Source of the DNA: Hungatella sp.
Lineage (GTDB): Bacteria; Bacillota; Clostridia; Lachnospirales; Lachnospiraceae
NCBI GenBank assembly: GCA_009712635.1
Contig: WASS01000021.1
Coordinates: forward strand, 1-64,000
Direction: 5' to 3'
DNA length: 64,000 nt
Below, in pieces: positions 16,845-25,789 of the stretch; the stretch's first letter is position 1; each line of letters begins with the position of its first letter. The notes beneath the pieces were generated by a model that saw only the letters and a list, made by a program, of their open reading frames with translations, was not told where the DNA came from and searched no databases. Made by a program: the position numbers and the translations under genes.

Positions 16845-18806
16845 CTAATTGTAGATCGTTCTTCCTGCTTCATCCCCAATACCGGATTTCCGGAAGAAGT
16901 AAGTATTGACCTGATCCCGCCACTCCACTGCATTTTTAAGCTGCAGATTCAGACGATCTCTTACATTTTTATAACTGTCCTCATCAAGCACATCCCGGAT
17001 GCTCTCCCATTTAGCCTGGTATTCTTTTACCTTCTCCACACCATCAAAATGGGTATCGTAGATATGCTGAATCACAGTCTTCCCGGAATGAAGCACATGG
17101 GTATAAGGTACATGGTGGAAAAACAGCAATAACTGGTCAGGACATGTATGAATATCTTCATACTCCTGAAATTTAAGAGGAGAATACTGCTTTGTGTAGC
17201 CAGTTCCTGTTGCTGCAGTCCGGTCTCTCCCCACTCCATCTCTATCGGCGTAGTGGTAAGTCCCCCAGCAGTCGTATTCATAGCCATCGATATCACATCC
17301 ATAATGAATGCCCGGCTTACACATAAATCCTACAGCCAGAGGGCAGGTATAATCCTCGTACGTATCTCTGGAGGTAATGAGAATGGACAATGCTTTTTTC
17401 AATGCATCTTCCGTTAAATCAAAGCTTAAATGAAGCCACTCCCGGGCAATTTCCTCTGAGGTCAGATCATTGTCCCAGGCAAGCCGTCCATATCCATACC
17501 AGTTGGCCTGTGCCATCTTATTTCCGGTCCAGTTCCGGTCCATTCCCACATTCCCTACCGCACAGATCCCGGAAAGCTTCTGATTGGGAGAATACTCTCT
17601 GATTGCTTTTTTAACCAGACTTAACGCTCCATATCTGGTATCAAAATCCAGTACTTCCTTCCACATGGGAACCAGATAGCAGATATCTTTCTGATGTCCG
17701 GTGTACTCCTGGGTAATCTGAAACTCCAGTATCTGATTGGTCTCTTTTAAGGAGCCAAACAAAGGTGATACCGGTTCCCTGATCTGAAAATCAATGGGTC
17801 CGTTCTTAATCTGCAAAATAACATTTTCATCAAAACTTCCGTCTAATTCATGAAAGAGATCGTAAGCCGCCCGTGCCCGGTCAAGACTTCGGTCTCTCCA
17901 GTCCTGGGTGCAGTCATAGACAAAGCATCTCCATACGATAATTCCTCCAAAAGGCCGGATTGCTTTTGCCAGCATATTGGCTCCATCCCCATGACTTCTT
18001 CCATATGTAAACGGACCTGGTTCATGTTCCGAATCGGCCTTTACAACAAATCCGCCAAAATCCGGGATTATGCTGTATAGTTCCTCTACCGTATGTCTCC
18101 ACCAGGCCGCCACCTCCGGGCTCAAGGGATCTGCTGTAGAAAGCTTCCCTACTGAGATTGGTGCTGCAAAATCAATAGCAAGAAATATCCTGATTCCATA
18201 TGCAGTAAAGATATCACCTATTTTTTTAATTTCCTTTAAGTACTCCCCAGTGATGAAGGAGCGTTCGTATTTCCTGACATTTACGTTGTTGATGGAAACT
18301 GCATTAATTCCTACTGATGCCAACAGTCTGGCATATTGGCGGATCAGATCCATATCACCGCGAAACTTATTATGATCAAAAAAAATCGAGTTTCCGGAAT
18401 ACCCACGTTCTATGGTTCCGTCAAAATTATCCCAGTGATTAATCATCCGGTAGTTCTGATCCGGAATACTTATGTATGGGAAACTTCCATTCTTCCCCGT
18501 CAGCAGACGATGAAGACCGAATATTCCGTAGAGAAGACCTTTTTGTGTTATTCCTCTGATCTCATATCCCGATTCTGTTTTATCTATGGAATATCCCTCA
18601 TCTCCCAGGCTGCCTTCCTCTGTGAGACTTAATACAATTGAGGCATTCTCCCTTTGTGAACGTGAAATTCCATCAAACAGAAGGGGCATCTCCCGTTCAA
18701 TAGTCCGGGCTGTCACTGACGGGGCCCTGTCTTCCATAAACCAGGTTGCAATTTGTTTTTTGCTTACCGGCTTGAGCAACCAGCATAAATCTCGTTTTTC
18801 AAACAT
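16845..18806 (-). CDS. Alpha-glucuronidase, glycoside hydrolase family 67
   Basis: A 653-residue cytoplasmic inverting enzyme that removes (4-O-methyl)glucuronic acid from the non-reducing end of xylo-oligosaccharides. Family hallmarks are present: KADSEHEPGPFTYGR (general acid Glu, about residue 260), KNGPIDFQIREPVSPLFG (Asp about 339) and QITQEYTGHQ (Glu about 367); the last two correspond to the Asp365/Glu393 pair of Cellvibrio GlcA67A and are the same 28 residues apart. Full family length, no signal peptide. A GTG at 18824 is in frame, but the ribosome binding site AGGAAGG lies after it, so ATG 18806 is chosen. It is the first gene of the xylan-oligosaccharide operon. Confidence 0.92.
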   Translation of the reverse strand: MFEKRDLCWLLKPVSKKQIATWFMEDRAPSVTARTIEREMPLLFDGISRSQRENASIVLSLTEEGSLGDEGYSIDKTESGYEIRGITQKGLLYGIFGLHRLLTGKNGSFPYISIPDQNYRMINHWDNFDGTIERGYSGNSIFFDHNKFRGDMDLIRQYARLLASVGINAVSINNVNVRKYERSFITGEYLKEIKKIGDIFTAYGIRIFLAIDFAAPISVGKLSTADPLSPEVAAWWRHTVEELYSIIPDFGGFVVKADSEHEPGPFTYGRSHGDGANMLAKAIRPFGGIIVWRCFVYDCTQDWRDRSLDRARAAYDLFHELDGSFDENVILQIKNGPIDFQIREPVSPLFGSLKETNQILEFQITQEYTGHQKDICYLVPMWKEVLDFDTRYGALSLVKKAIREYSPNQKLSGICAVGNVGMDRNWTGNKMAQANWYGYGRLAWDNDLTSEEIAREWLHLSFDLTEDALKKALSILITSRDTYEDYTCPLAVGFMCKPGIHYGCDIDGYEYDCWGTYHYADRDGVGRDRTAATGTGYTKQYSPLKFQEYEDIHTCPDQLLLFFHHVPYTHVLHSGKTVIQHIYDTHFDGVEKVKEYQAKWESIRDVLDEDSYKNVRDRLNLQLKNAVEWRDQVNTYFFRKSGIGDEAGRTIYN

Positions 18807-19106
18807 CCCTATTCCTTCCTGCACTCAGTCCGACAATTATCATTTTTTCAACTATGTAAAACATTACAAACAAAGCTTCGTCCGATAGGTGTATCATAGC
18901 AAATTGCACAAAATATGAGAATGGAATGATTTAAGATTTTTGTAATTATTAAAGATTATTTTTTGATAAAATAGACTTGTATTGTGATTATCAATGCCAT
19001 ATAATACGATTAAGCGCATAAATCGACAAATTTTGGAAAATATTTACTTGTATTAATTTAATAATGATTTGAATTGGGTTTTCCCATAGAAAAAGGAGCG
19101 TTCCAT
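18807..19106. promoter_or_regulatory. Divergent control region between GH67 operon and AraC gene
   Basis: This 300-base AT-rich gap must hold both promoters. On the minus strand a TATGAT box (18893-18898) without a good -35 could serve the GH67 operon, and an inverted repeat TGTAA-n4-TTACA (18855-18868) in its expected leader may be an operator; its centre does not match the CcpA cre consensus. I see no clear plus-strand promoter. Confidence 0.35.
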
Positions 19107-19916
19107 ATGACCGAAGAGCTGGATTTTAACAATCTGATACCGGAACTTCATTATTATATTCACAGAAAACCTACTCCGGGCTGGAAGATTGAACCCTGTA
19201 TTACATCCTTTATTGATATCACCTATGTAATGGATGGAAAAGCCGAATATACCATTAATGATCAGACCTATATTGTGAATAAAGGAGATTTAATCTGCAT
19301 TCCCCAGAACAGCTATCGGGAAGCCACCAGTATCCCCGATGATCTGATTGAATGCTATGCCACCAACTTTCGTCTTCGCAACCAGACAGGTGAGTATGTT
19401 ACACTGCCTTTGCCGTTTATCAGCCACATCGGAAGCAATCCACAGCTGATCGCGTTGTACAATGAGATGCATAGTGAGTGGCTGCAGCAGAATTTCGGTT
19501 ATATGCTAAAGGTAAGAGCCATTCTGTGCATGATCCTTCATCTGATTTTAGACCAGCTTCTAAACAAAAATCGCGCCAGCCAGGATGATCCCCGCATCAA
19601 AAGCAGCATCCACTATATGAGTGCTCATTACTGGGAAAACTTGACCACAGAAGAGATGGCAAATAGATATCATCTTCACCCGGCATACTACGGGAATCTC
19701 TTTCAAAAAGTCACTGGGATGACTTTTAAGCAGTATCTCATTTCCATACGTTTAAACTATGCGGAAAACTTATTAAAAAGCGGGGAATATAGTGTAGGGG
19801 AAGTGGCTCTGCAATGCGGATTTTCTGATATTTTTTATTTCAGCAAGCTGTTTAAGGCAAAAAAGGGAATTCCTCCCTCTGCATGCTTCCTGGAAGAAAA
19901 GAAGCCATTAAAATAA
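19107..19916 (+). CDS. AraC family transcriptional regulator of the xylan-oligosaccharide operon
   Basis: A 269-residue regulator with an N-terminal cupin-like sensor (YVMDGKAEYTINDQTYIVNKGD, read in two parts, about residues 30-60) and a C-terminal double helix-turn-helix (NLTTEEMANRYHLHPAYYGN and GEVALQCGFSDIFYFSKLFK). The likely ligand is a sugar released from xylan. It is transcribed divergently from GH67 and is the natural candidate activator of that operon. A TTG at 19074 is in frame, but ATG 19107 has AAGGAG eight bases upstream. Confidence 0.9.
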   Translation: MTEELDFNNLIPELHYYIHRKPTPGWKIEPCITSFIDITYVMDGKAEYTINDQTYIVNKGDLICIPQNSYREATSIPDDLIECYATNFRLRNQTGEYVTLPLPFISHIGSNPQLIALYNEMHSEWLQQNFGYMLKVRAILCMILHLILDQLLNKNRASQDDPRIKSSIHYMSAHYWENLTTEEMANRYHLHPAYYGNLFQKVTGMTFKQYLISIRLNYAENLLKSGEYSVGEVALQCGFSDIFYFSKLFKAKKGIPPSACFLEEKKPLK

Positions 19917-19972
19917 ACAAAAAGTCAGCCTGAACTGCGGAATCAATTCGCAGACCAGGCTGACTTTTTATG
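19917..19972. terminator. Bidirectional terminator between araC-type gene and purL
   Basis: AAAAAGTCAGCCTG pairs with CAGGCTGACTTTTT, with an inner CTGCG/CGCAG stem in the loop. It lies between two convergent stops (19916 and 19979) and has T runs on both strands. Confidence 0.88.
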
Positions 19973-19978
19973 TCTCAT

Positions 19979-22900
19979 TTATTTAAAATAATTTACTCCT
20001 GATTCAAATACTTTCATATCCTGTTCCCCATAGATATTCATAGCAACGCCGTCTCCCCGCCGCTCAGAATGAGCCATTTTGCCAAGGATTCTTCCGTCAG
20101 GACTTGTAATACCTTCAATCGCCATATAAGAGCCGTTTGGATTCCAGTCTTCAACCATGGTCGGGCAGCCAGATGCATCTACATACTGGGTTGCCACCTG
20201 TCCGTTTTGAATCAGCTTCTCCAGCCATTCCTCATTGGAAACAAACCGACCCTCGCCATGAGAAGCGGGATTGCAGTAAACGCCGCCTAATTGTGCGCCG
20301 GAAAGCCATGGAGATTTGTTGGAAACCACTTTTGTATAAACCATCTTGGAAATATGGCGTCCGATGGTATTCATGGCAAGAGTGGGGGAATCCTCTCTTT
20401 GTTTTGTAACAGCGCCTTCTGGTACCAGCCCCAGCTTTATCAGTGCCTGGAAACCGTTGCAGATACCTAACATCAATCCGTCTCTTTCTTCCATAAGCTT
20501 CGTGATTTCCTCTTTGATTGCCTCATTTCTAAACACGGCTGCGAAGAATTTGGCAGAACCATCGGGCTCATCACCTGCGGAAAATCCACCTGGGAACATG
20601 ACGATCTGGGATTTACTGATCTGTGATTTGTAACACTCAATTGATTCCCGGATGTCACTGGCAGTTAAGTTTCTAAATACACGGGTAACCACGTTGGCAC
20701 CGGCTTTTTCAAAGGCTTTTGTGCTGTCGTATTCGCAGTTTGTTCCCGGAAATACAGGAATAAATACGGTCGGCTTTGCAACCTTATTCTTGCAGACATA
20801 GACATTTGATGCCTCATATAATTTCTCAGCTGCCGCTTCTTCTTTTACACCGGAATTGGTAGGGAATACCTCCTCAAGGGTCTTTGTCCATGCATGAATT
20901 GCCTCCTCTACAGAGATTGCAACTGTGCCATATTCAAATACTCCCTGATCCGTTACTACACCGATTACAGTGTGAGGAATTAAAAGCTCTGCCATCTTAT
21001 CAGCCGGAACTTCACAAACCAGATTTCCCCAGCCTGCCTCAAAAAGCTGTTCTGGCTTCACAGTATCCTCCAGCGTAACACCAAGCTTGTTTCCAAATGC
21101 CATCTTGCTGACTGCCTCGCAAATACCATTGCTTTCCACTGCATAGGCTGAAATTACGCGCTTAGCCTTAATATCTTCGAATAATTTTCCGTAAAGATCC
21201 ATCACCTGTTCATATACCGGAAGATCATATTCGTCCTTCTGAATTTCAATCAGGACAAGTCTGTTTCCTGGCTGCTTTAGTTCTGGCGTAATAATGTGCT
21301 TATGGCTGGCAATATCCACTGCAAAGGAAACAAGGGTTGGGGGAACATCCACATCCTGGAATGTACCCGACATACTGTCTTTTCCACCGATAGACGGCAG
21401 ACCAAAGCCCATCTGTGCATGGTAAGCGCCTAAAAGAGCTGCAAACGGCTGACTCCAGCGTGCAGGATCTTCTGACATGCGGCGGAAATACTCCTGGAAG
21501 GTGAAACGGATCTTTTTATAATCACCGCCTGCTGCCACGATTTTAGCCACTGATGACAAAACTGCATAGATTGCACCGTGATAAGGACTCCAGCTGGATA
21601 AATAGGGATCAAAGCCATAGCTCATCATGGTGACCGTATCGGTGGTTCCCTGTTCCAGAGGAAGTTTGGCTACCATGGACTGTGTCTCAGTCAGCTGATA
21701 TCTGCCTCCATAAGGCATAAAGACACTTCCTGCACCGATGGAACCGTCAAACATCTCCACCAGCCCCTTTTGGGAACATACATTTAAACCGGAAAGCAGA
21801 TTAAGCCAGGTACTCCTTACATCTCCAACTTCCTTCTTACCAAAAGTACTGCCTTCTTTTGACGGAACTTCCACAATAACCGATGCTTCCTGATGAGCCC
21901 CATTGGTATCCAAAAAGCCACGGCTGATATCAACAATGGTTTTCCCTCTCCAGCTCATCACCAGCCTTGGTTCTTCCGTTACAACCGCAACTTCAACCGC
22001 CTCTAAATTCTCCTCTGCTGCATAGGAAAGGAACTGATCCACTTCTTTTGGATCAATCACCACTGCCATACGCTCCTGGGACTCAGAAATAGCGATCTCT
22101 GTGCCGTCAAGTCCGGCATACTTTTTGGGGACCTTGTCCAGATCAATTTTAAGTCCCTCTGCCAGCTCCCCGATAGCGACTGAAACACCACCAGCACCGA
22201 AGTCATTACACTTTTTAATGATACGGCTGACTTCTGCCCTGCGGAATAATCTCTGGATCTTTCTTTCTGTAGGCGCATTTCCCTTTTGAACTTCTGCACC
22301 GCAGGTTTCAATGGAATCCTCTGTATGAACCTTGGAGGAACCGGTTGCGCCTCCGCAGCCGTCACGTCCCGTTCTTCCACCAAGAAGGATAATAATATCT
22401 CCCGGATCGGAAGTTTCCCGGATCACATTTTTTCTGGGAGCTGCGCCCATAACCGCTCCGATTTCCATTCTCTTTGCCACGTAATTGGGATGATAAATTT
22501 CCTTCACATAACCGGTTGCAAGACCGATCTGATTTCCATACGAACTGTATCCTCTGGCTGCTCCGGTAACGATCTTTCTCTGAGGCAGCTTTCCCTTTAA
22601 TGTTTCCTTTAATGATCTTGTAGGATCAGCAGCGCCCGTTACACGCATGGCCTGATACACATAGGTACGTCCGGAAAGGGGATCCCTGATGGCACCGCCA
22701 AGACAGGTTGCCGCTCCTCCAAAAGGCTCGATTTCAGTGGGATGGTTGTGAGTCTCATTTTTAAAGTTTACCAGCCACTCTTCTTCTTTTCCGTCAATCT
22801 CCACCGGAACTACAATGCTGCATGCATTGATTTCATCCGATACTTCCAGATCCTCAAGCTTTCCTTCCAGACGCAGTTTTTTCATAGCCATCAAAGCCAG

Positions 22901-23728
22901 GTCCATGAGACAGACAAACTTTCCGCTCTTTCCCTTTAATACTTCCTCCCGGTCAGAAAGATAGCGCTGGTAGGTTGCTTCCATTGGCTTTTTATAATCC
23001 CCGTCCGTAAATTCCACGTCCTTTAACTCGGTCTGGAACGTGGTATGGCGGCAATGATCGGACCAGTAAGTATCAAGCACCCGGATTTCCGTCATGGTCG
23101 GATCTCTGTGCTCTTCATTCCTGTAATAATTCTGAATGTGGAGGAAATCCTGAAATGTCATGGCAAGGTTTAACGATTGATATAATTCCTCCAGCTTCGA
23201 CTCTTCCAGACTTTTAAATCCGTCAAATACAATGACATCCTCTGGTATATCAAATACAGTAACCAGCGTCTGTGGTTTTGTCTCTTCTGCCTGTCTGGAA
23301 TCCACCGGATTAATACAAAAGGATTTCACTTCCCCGGTCTGAGCGTTAGTAAGAGCGCCGGAAATGACATAAGTAACAGCCGATTTAATCACCGGCTCCT
23401 CATCTTCTTTGAGAATTTTCACACACTGCTCTGCAGAATCCGCTCTCTGGTCAAACTGTCCGGGAAGATATTCTACGGTAAAAACGGTATCCCCTTCTTT
23501 AACCGGAACTTTCTCTTCATAAACCAGGTCAAGCGCAGGTTCTGAAAAAACGGTAGTGAGAGCCAGTTTATAGGTCTCCTCCGAAATATTTTCCACATCA
23601 TACCGAATCAGAACCCGCACATCCGTTACTGTGCCGATTCCCAGATAATTTGCGATTTCCTCTTTCAGTTCTCCTGCTTTTACGGCATAAGCTGCTTTTT
23701 TCTCAACGTATACTCTTCTTACACTCAT
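19979..23728 (-). CDS. purL: Phosphoribosylformylglycinamidine synthase, single-chain
   Basis: A 1249-residue enzyme of purine synthesis that converts FGAR to FGAM with ATP and glutamine. Order: N-terminal PurS-like domain, linker, two AIR-synthase-like ATP-binding halves (HNHPTEIEPFGGAATCLGGA near 330; later GGKDSMSGTF), and a C-terminal class I glutaminase with nucleophile in MLGICNGFQALI and the His/Glu end near MAHSERR. This is the long, fused form, unlike the split PurS/PurQ/PurL of Bacillus, and somewhat shorter than E. coli PurL. It stands alone here with no other pur genes. ATG at 23728 has AAGGAGG upstream. Confidence 0.95.
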   Translation of the reverse strand: MSVRRVYVEKKAAYAVKAGELKEEIANYLGIGTVTDVRVLIRYDVENISEETYKLALTTVFSEPALDLVYEEKVPVKEGDTVFTVEYLPGQFDQRADSAEQCVKILKEDEEPVIKSAVTYVISGALTNAQTGEVKSFCINPVDSRQAEETKPQTLVTVFDIPEDVIVFDGFKSLEESKLEELYQSLNLAMTFQDFLHIQNYYRNEEHRDPTMTEIRVLDTYWSDHCRHTTFQTELKDVEFTDGDYKKPMEATYQRYLSDREEVLKGKSGKFVCLMDLALMAMKKLRLEGKLEDLEVSDEINACSIVVPVEIDGKEEEWLVNFKNETHNHPTEIEPFGGAATCLGGAIRDPLSGRTYVYQAMRVTGAADPTRSLKETLKGKLPQRKIVTGAARGYSSYGNQIGLATGYVKEIYHPNYVAKRMEIGAVMGAAPRKNVIRETSDPGDIIILLGGRTGRDGCGGATGSSKVHTEDSIETCGAEVQKGNAPTERKIQRLFRRAEVSRIIKKCNDFGAGGVSVAIGELAEGLKIDLDKVPKKYAGLDGTEIAISESQERMAVVIDPKEVDQFLSYAAEENLEAVEVAVVTEEPRLVMSWRGKTIVDISRGFLDTNGAHQEASVIVEVPSKEGSTFGKKEVGDVRSTWLNLLSGLNVCSQKGLVEMFDGSIGAGSVFMPYGGRYQLTETQSMVAKLPLEQGTTDTVTMMSYGFDPYLSSWSPYHGAIYAVLSSVAKIVAAGGDYKKIRFTFQEYFRRMSEDPARWSQPFAALLGAYHAQMGFGLPSIGGKDSMSGTFQDVDVPPTLVSFAVDIASHKHIITPELKQPGNRLVLIEIQKDEYDLPVYEQVMDLYGKLFEDIKAKRVISAYAVESNGICEAVSKMAFGNKLGVTLEDTVKPEQLFEAGWGNLVCEVPADKMAELLIPHTVIGVVTDQGVFEYGTVAISVEEAIHAWTKTLEEVFPTNSGVKEEAAAEKLYEASNVYVCKNKVAKPTVFIPVFPGTNCEYDSTKAFEKAGANVVTRVFRNLTASDIRESIECYKSQISKSQIVMFPGGFSAGDEPDGSAKFFAAVFRNEAIKEEITKLMEERDGLMLGICNGFQALIKLGLVPEGAVTKQREDSPTLAMNTIGRHISKMVYTKVVSNKSPWLSGAQLGGVYCNPASHGEGRFVSNEEWLEKLIQNGQVATQYVDASGCPTMVEDWNPNGSYMAIEGITSPDGRILGKMAHSERRGDGVAMNIYGEQDMKVFESGVNYFK

Positions 23729-23863
23729 AATTTCCTCCTTGTAAAGAATCCTTATGATCTATCAGGTCAGACTTCCCTGTTATTATCGTACAAATATCAT
23801 ACCATAAAACATATCAATTAGAGAAATTAATATATCTTATGTCATTGATCACTTTTATTAATA

Positions 23864-23899
23864 AAACGGTGCCGAAATCATCTGGTTTCAGCACCGTTT
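23864..23899 (-). terminator. Terminator of the phosphofructokinase gene
   Basis: AAACGGTGC (23864-23872) pairs with GCACCGTTT (23891-23899), extended by CGAAATCA/TGGTTTCA, directly after the stop codon at 23902; a T/A-rich tract follows on the minus strand. Confidence 0.75.
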
Positions 23900-23901
23900 C
23901 T

Positions 23902-25149
23902 TTATTGATTCTTATTATTTTTGCAATACAAATGCCTTGGCAGGCCATCTGTCATGATAGGAGTCAGTTCTGCCTGAATCAGAGGCCGGAGATAGTTTAA
24001 AAATTCTTCAGTCACATAATCGCCTGCTTCATTGATCCAGTCTCTTGGAACCTTTTTCTCAATGTTTGCAACCTTATGAACGTCGTAAATATCGGTCACA
24101 CAGATATAAGGATCATCCGAGATCCGTTTTAAAATTACCATTTTACCTGTCTCACCTTCAAATGCCGCTTTCACAGCTGCTCCGCCCACCTGATAGGCCT
24201 CAGTAATATCCACTCTGGATACCATATGGGAAGCACATCGCTGCAGAGAACTGAATTCAATGGCTCTGGTCTTACAGCCGGTTTCTCTTGCAATTCGGCT
24301 TGCAAGATATCTGGCTGCACCGGTAAGCTGCCGGTGTCCAAACGCATCCACATAATCCACATTATCTGTCAGTTCGCAGACATATCTGCCGTCTTCCACC
24401 CGGATTCCTTCCGAAATAGCAACTACCACTGATTTTTTCTGTTTGTGAAGTCCGGCTATTTTCTTCATAAAATCTTCGATATCAAAAGGAATCTCCGGAA
24501 GGAAGATCATATCCGGCCCCTCACAGTCTTCGCACTTAGCCAGCGCTGCTGCACCGGTAAGCCATCCTGCATTCCGCCCCATAATTTCAATCAGGGTCAC
24601 ATTCTGCTGGTCATACACCAGACCATCCCGGATTACTTCCTTTGTAATGGAACCGATATACTTTGCAGCACTTCCATATCCAGGCGTATGATCGGTGGCT
24701 GTCAGATCATTGTCAATGGTTTTTGGAACTCCCATAAAACGGATCCGGCTGCCGTTTAAAATAGAGTAATCGGACAGCTTCTTAATGGTATCCATGGAAT
24801 CATTGCCGCCTATGTAGAAGAAATATTCAATCTCCATTTCATCAAGAATGTGAAATATCTTCTTGTAAATCTCCTGGTCTTCATGGATCTCAGGCAGTTT
24901 AAATCTGCAGGAACCAAGATAAGAGGAAGGGGTCCGCTTTAATAATTCAATATCCAGATCACTTTTTATATGTTCAGATAAATCAACTACCCGGTCTTCA
25001 AGCAATCCCTGGATTCCATGAAGCATTCCATATACAATCTTCGCCCCTCTGTCCTTTGCCGTTTTATAGACTCCCACAAGGCTGGAATTAATCACTGCGG
25101 TTGGTCCTCCCGACTGACCGACAATCACATTACCCCTGATTTCCTTCAT
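23902..25149 (-). CDS. pfkA: 6-phosphofructokinase, probably pyrophosphate-dependent
   Basis: A 415-residue group II-type phosphofructokinase. It has GQSGGPTAVINSSL at the N-terminus, FYIGGNDSMDT (about 105) and MGVPKTIDNDL (about 135). The Asp-containing GGND and the PKTIDND block are typical of PPi-dependent enzymes, whereas ATP enzymes have GGDGS and PGTIDND; the donor is therefore more likely pyrophosphate, making the step reversible. MGRNAGWLTGAAALA is the fructose 6-phosphate-binding stretch. ATG at 25149 has GGAGG at twelve bases. It has its own promoter and a perfect palindrome in the leader (25180-25195). Confidence 0.85.
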   Translation of the reverse strand: MKEIRGNVIVGQSGGPTAVINSSLVGVYKTAKDRGAKIVYGMLHGIQGLLEDRVVDLSEHIKSDLDIELLKRTPSSYLGSCRFKLPEIHEDQEIYKKIFHILDEMEIEYFFYIGGNDSMDTIKKLSDYSILNGSRIRFMGVPKTIDNDLTATDHTPGYGSAAKYIGSITKEVIRDGLVYDQQNVTLIEIMGRNAGWLTGAAALAKCEDCEGPDMIFLPEIPFDIEDFMKKIAGLHKQKKSVVVAISEGIRVEDGRYVCELTDNVDYVDAFGHRQLTGAARYLASRIARETGCKTRAIEFSSLQRCASHMVSRVDITEAYQVGGAAVKAAFEGETGKMVILKRISDDPYICVTDIYDVHKVANIEKKVPRDWINEAGDYVTEEFLNYLRPLIQAELTPIMTDGLPRHLYCKNNKNQ

Positions 25150-25179
25150 AATTAACAGTTTCCTCCCTGATACTCTTTT

Positions 25180-25195
25180 TTGTAAGTACTTACAA
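25180..25195. promoter_or_regulatory. Perfect 16-base palindrome in the pfk leader (operator candidate)
   Basis: TTGTAAGTACTTACAA is fully self-complementary and lies just downstream of the predicted pfk transcription start, 31 bases before the ATG. Position and symmetry suit a repressor site. No binding protein can be named. Confidence 0.45.
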
Positions 25196-25210
25196 TTTTC
25201 TGATAATCAT

Positions 25211-25239
25211 ATCATAATATAGAGGGATCATAAAATCAA
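25211..25239 (-). promoter_or_regulatory. Predicted SigA-type promoter of pfk
   Basis: On the minus strand TTGATT (25234-25239) and TATGAT (25211-25216) are 17 bases apart, about 62 bases before the pfk start codon. Confidence 0.55.
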
Positions 25240-25424
25240 CCTAAGATAAATGATTCACAATTTTTCATTGTCTTACAACAGGAACAAAATCTTCCATATC
25301 TTTTTGCAGAATTACAAAACGACATATTTCGACAATTATCGTCATTTTTCATAATACCGCTTGAAAAAAAACAGTTTTTACAATATAGTAGTAAAGGATT
25401 TTTTTACGAAGGAGCGTTAATTGA

Positions 25425-25742
25425 ATGGAACTTGATCAGCAGTTAAAAGATTTATCCCAGAAATACTTATTTGAAAGCACTCAGTATCAGACCGACGGAC
25501 AGAGCCCTAATCTGGAAGTTTGCTTACAGCTTAGGGAAAGCCACATTGATACCTTTATTCAGAAGGCTGGGCAGCTTAATTCCATTGTGGAATCCTGCGC
25601 CAATATGGTTGGTATCTTTGATACCGCCGCAGCGAAAGAGGAAATGCTTAAGACGTCAATCCGCTGCAGCGGACGTGATAAGCTTTTTATCCGCACCACC
25701 CCTTCCATGATGAAAATTCTGGTTGAAACATTGTTTGATTAA
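25425..25742 (+). CDS. Small conserved-looking protein of unknown function
   Basis: A 105-residue soluble protein with no family I recognise. It has no signal peptide, membrane segment or cysteine motif (three scattered Cys). It is predicted mostly helical in the first 70 residues and ends in a short basic/hydrophobic tail (KLFIRTTPSMMKILVETLFD). The gene is monocistronic: AAGGAG ten bases before ATG 25425, AT-rich upstream region, and a strong terminator right after the stop, which supports a real expressed gene. Confidence 0.65.
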   Translation: MELDQQLKDLSQKYLFESTQYQTDGQSPNLEVCLQLRESHIDTFIQKAGQLNSIVESCANMVGIFDTAAAKEEMLKTSIRCSGRDKLFIRTTPSMMKILVETLFD

Positions 25743-25748
25743 AGATCA

Positions 25749-25779
25749 GGGAAAGCTTTAAAAGGCTTCCCCTTTTTTT
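25749..25779 (+). terminator. Terminator of the 105-residue protein gene
   Basis: GGGAAAGC and GGCTTCCC form a stem around TTTAAAA, followed by seven T on the plus strand. Confidence 0.85.
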
Positions 25780-25789
25780 ATAGGCAGCT

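Noticed and set aside
18855-18868. Catabolite-repression (cre) site in the GH67 control region
   Set aside because: The arms TGTAA/TTACA fit, but the central CG and neighbours do not match the cre consensus, so it is listed only as an inverted repeat.
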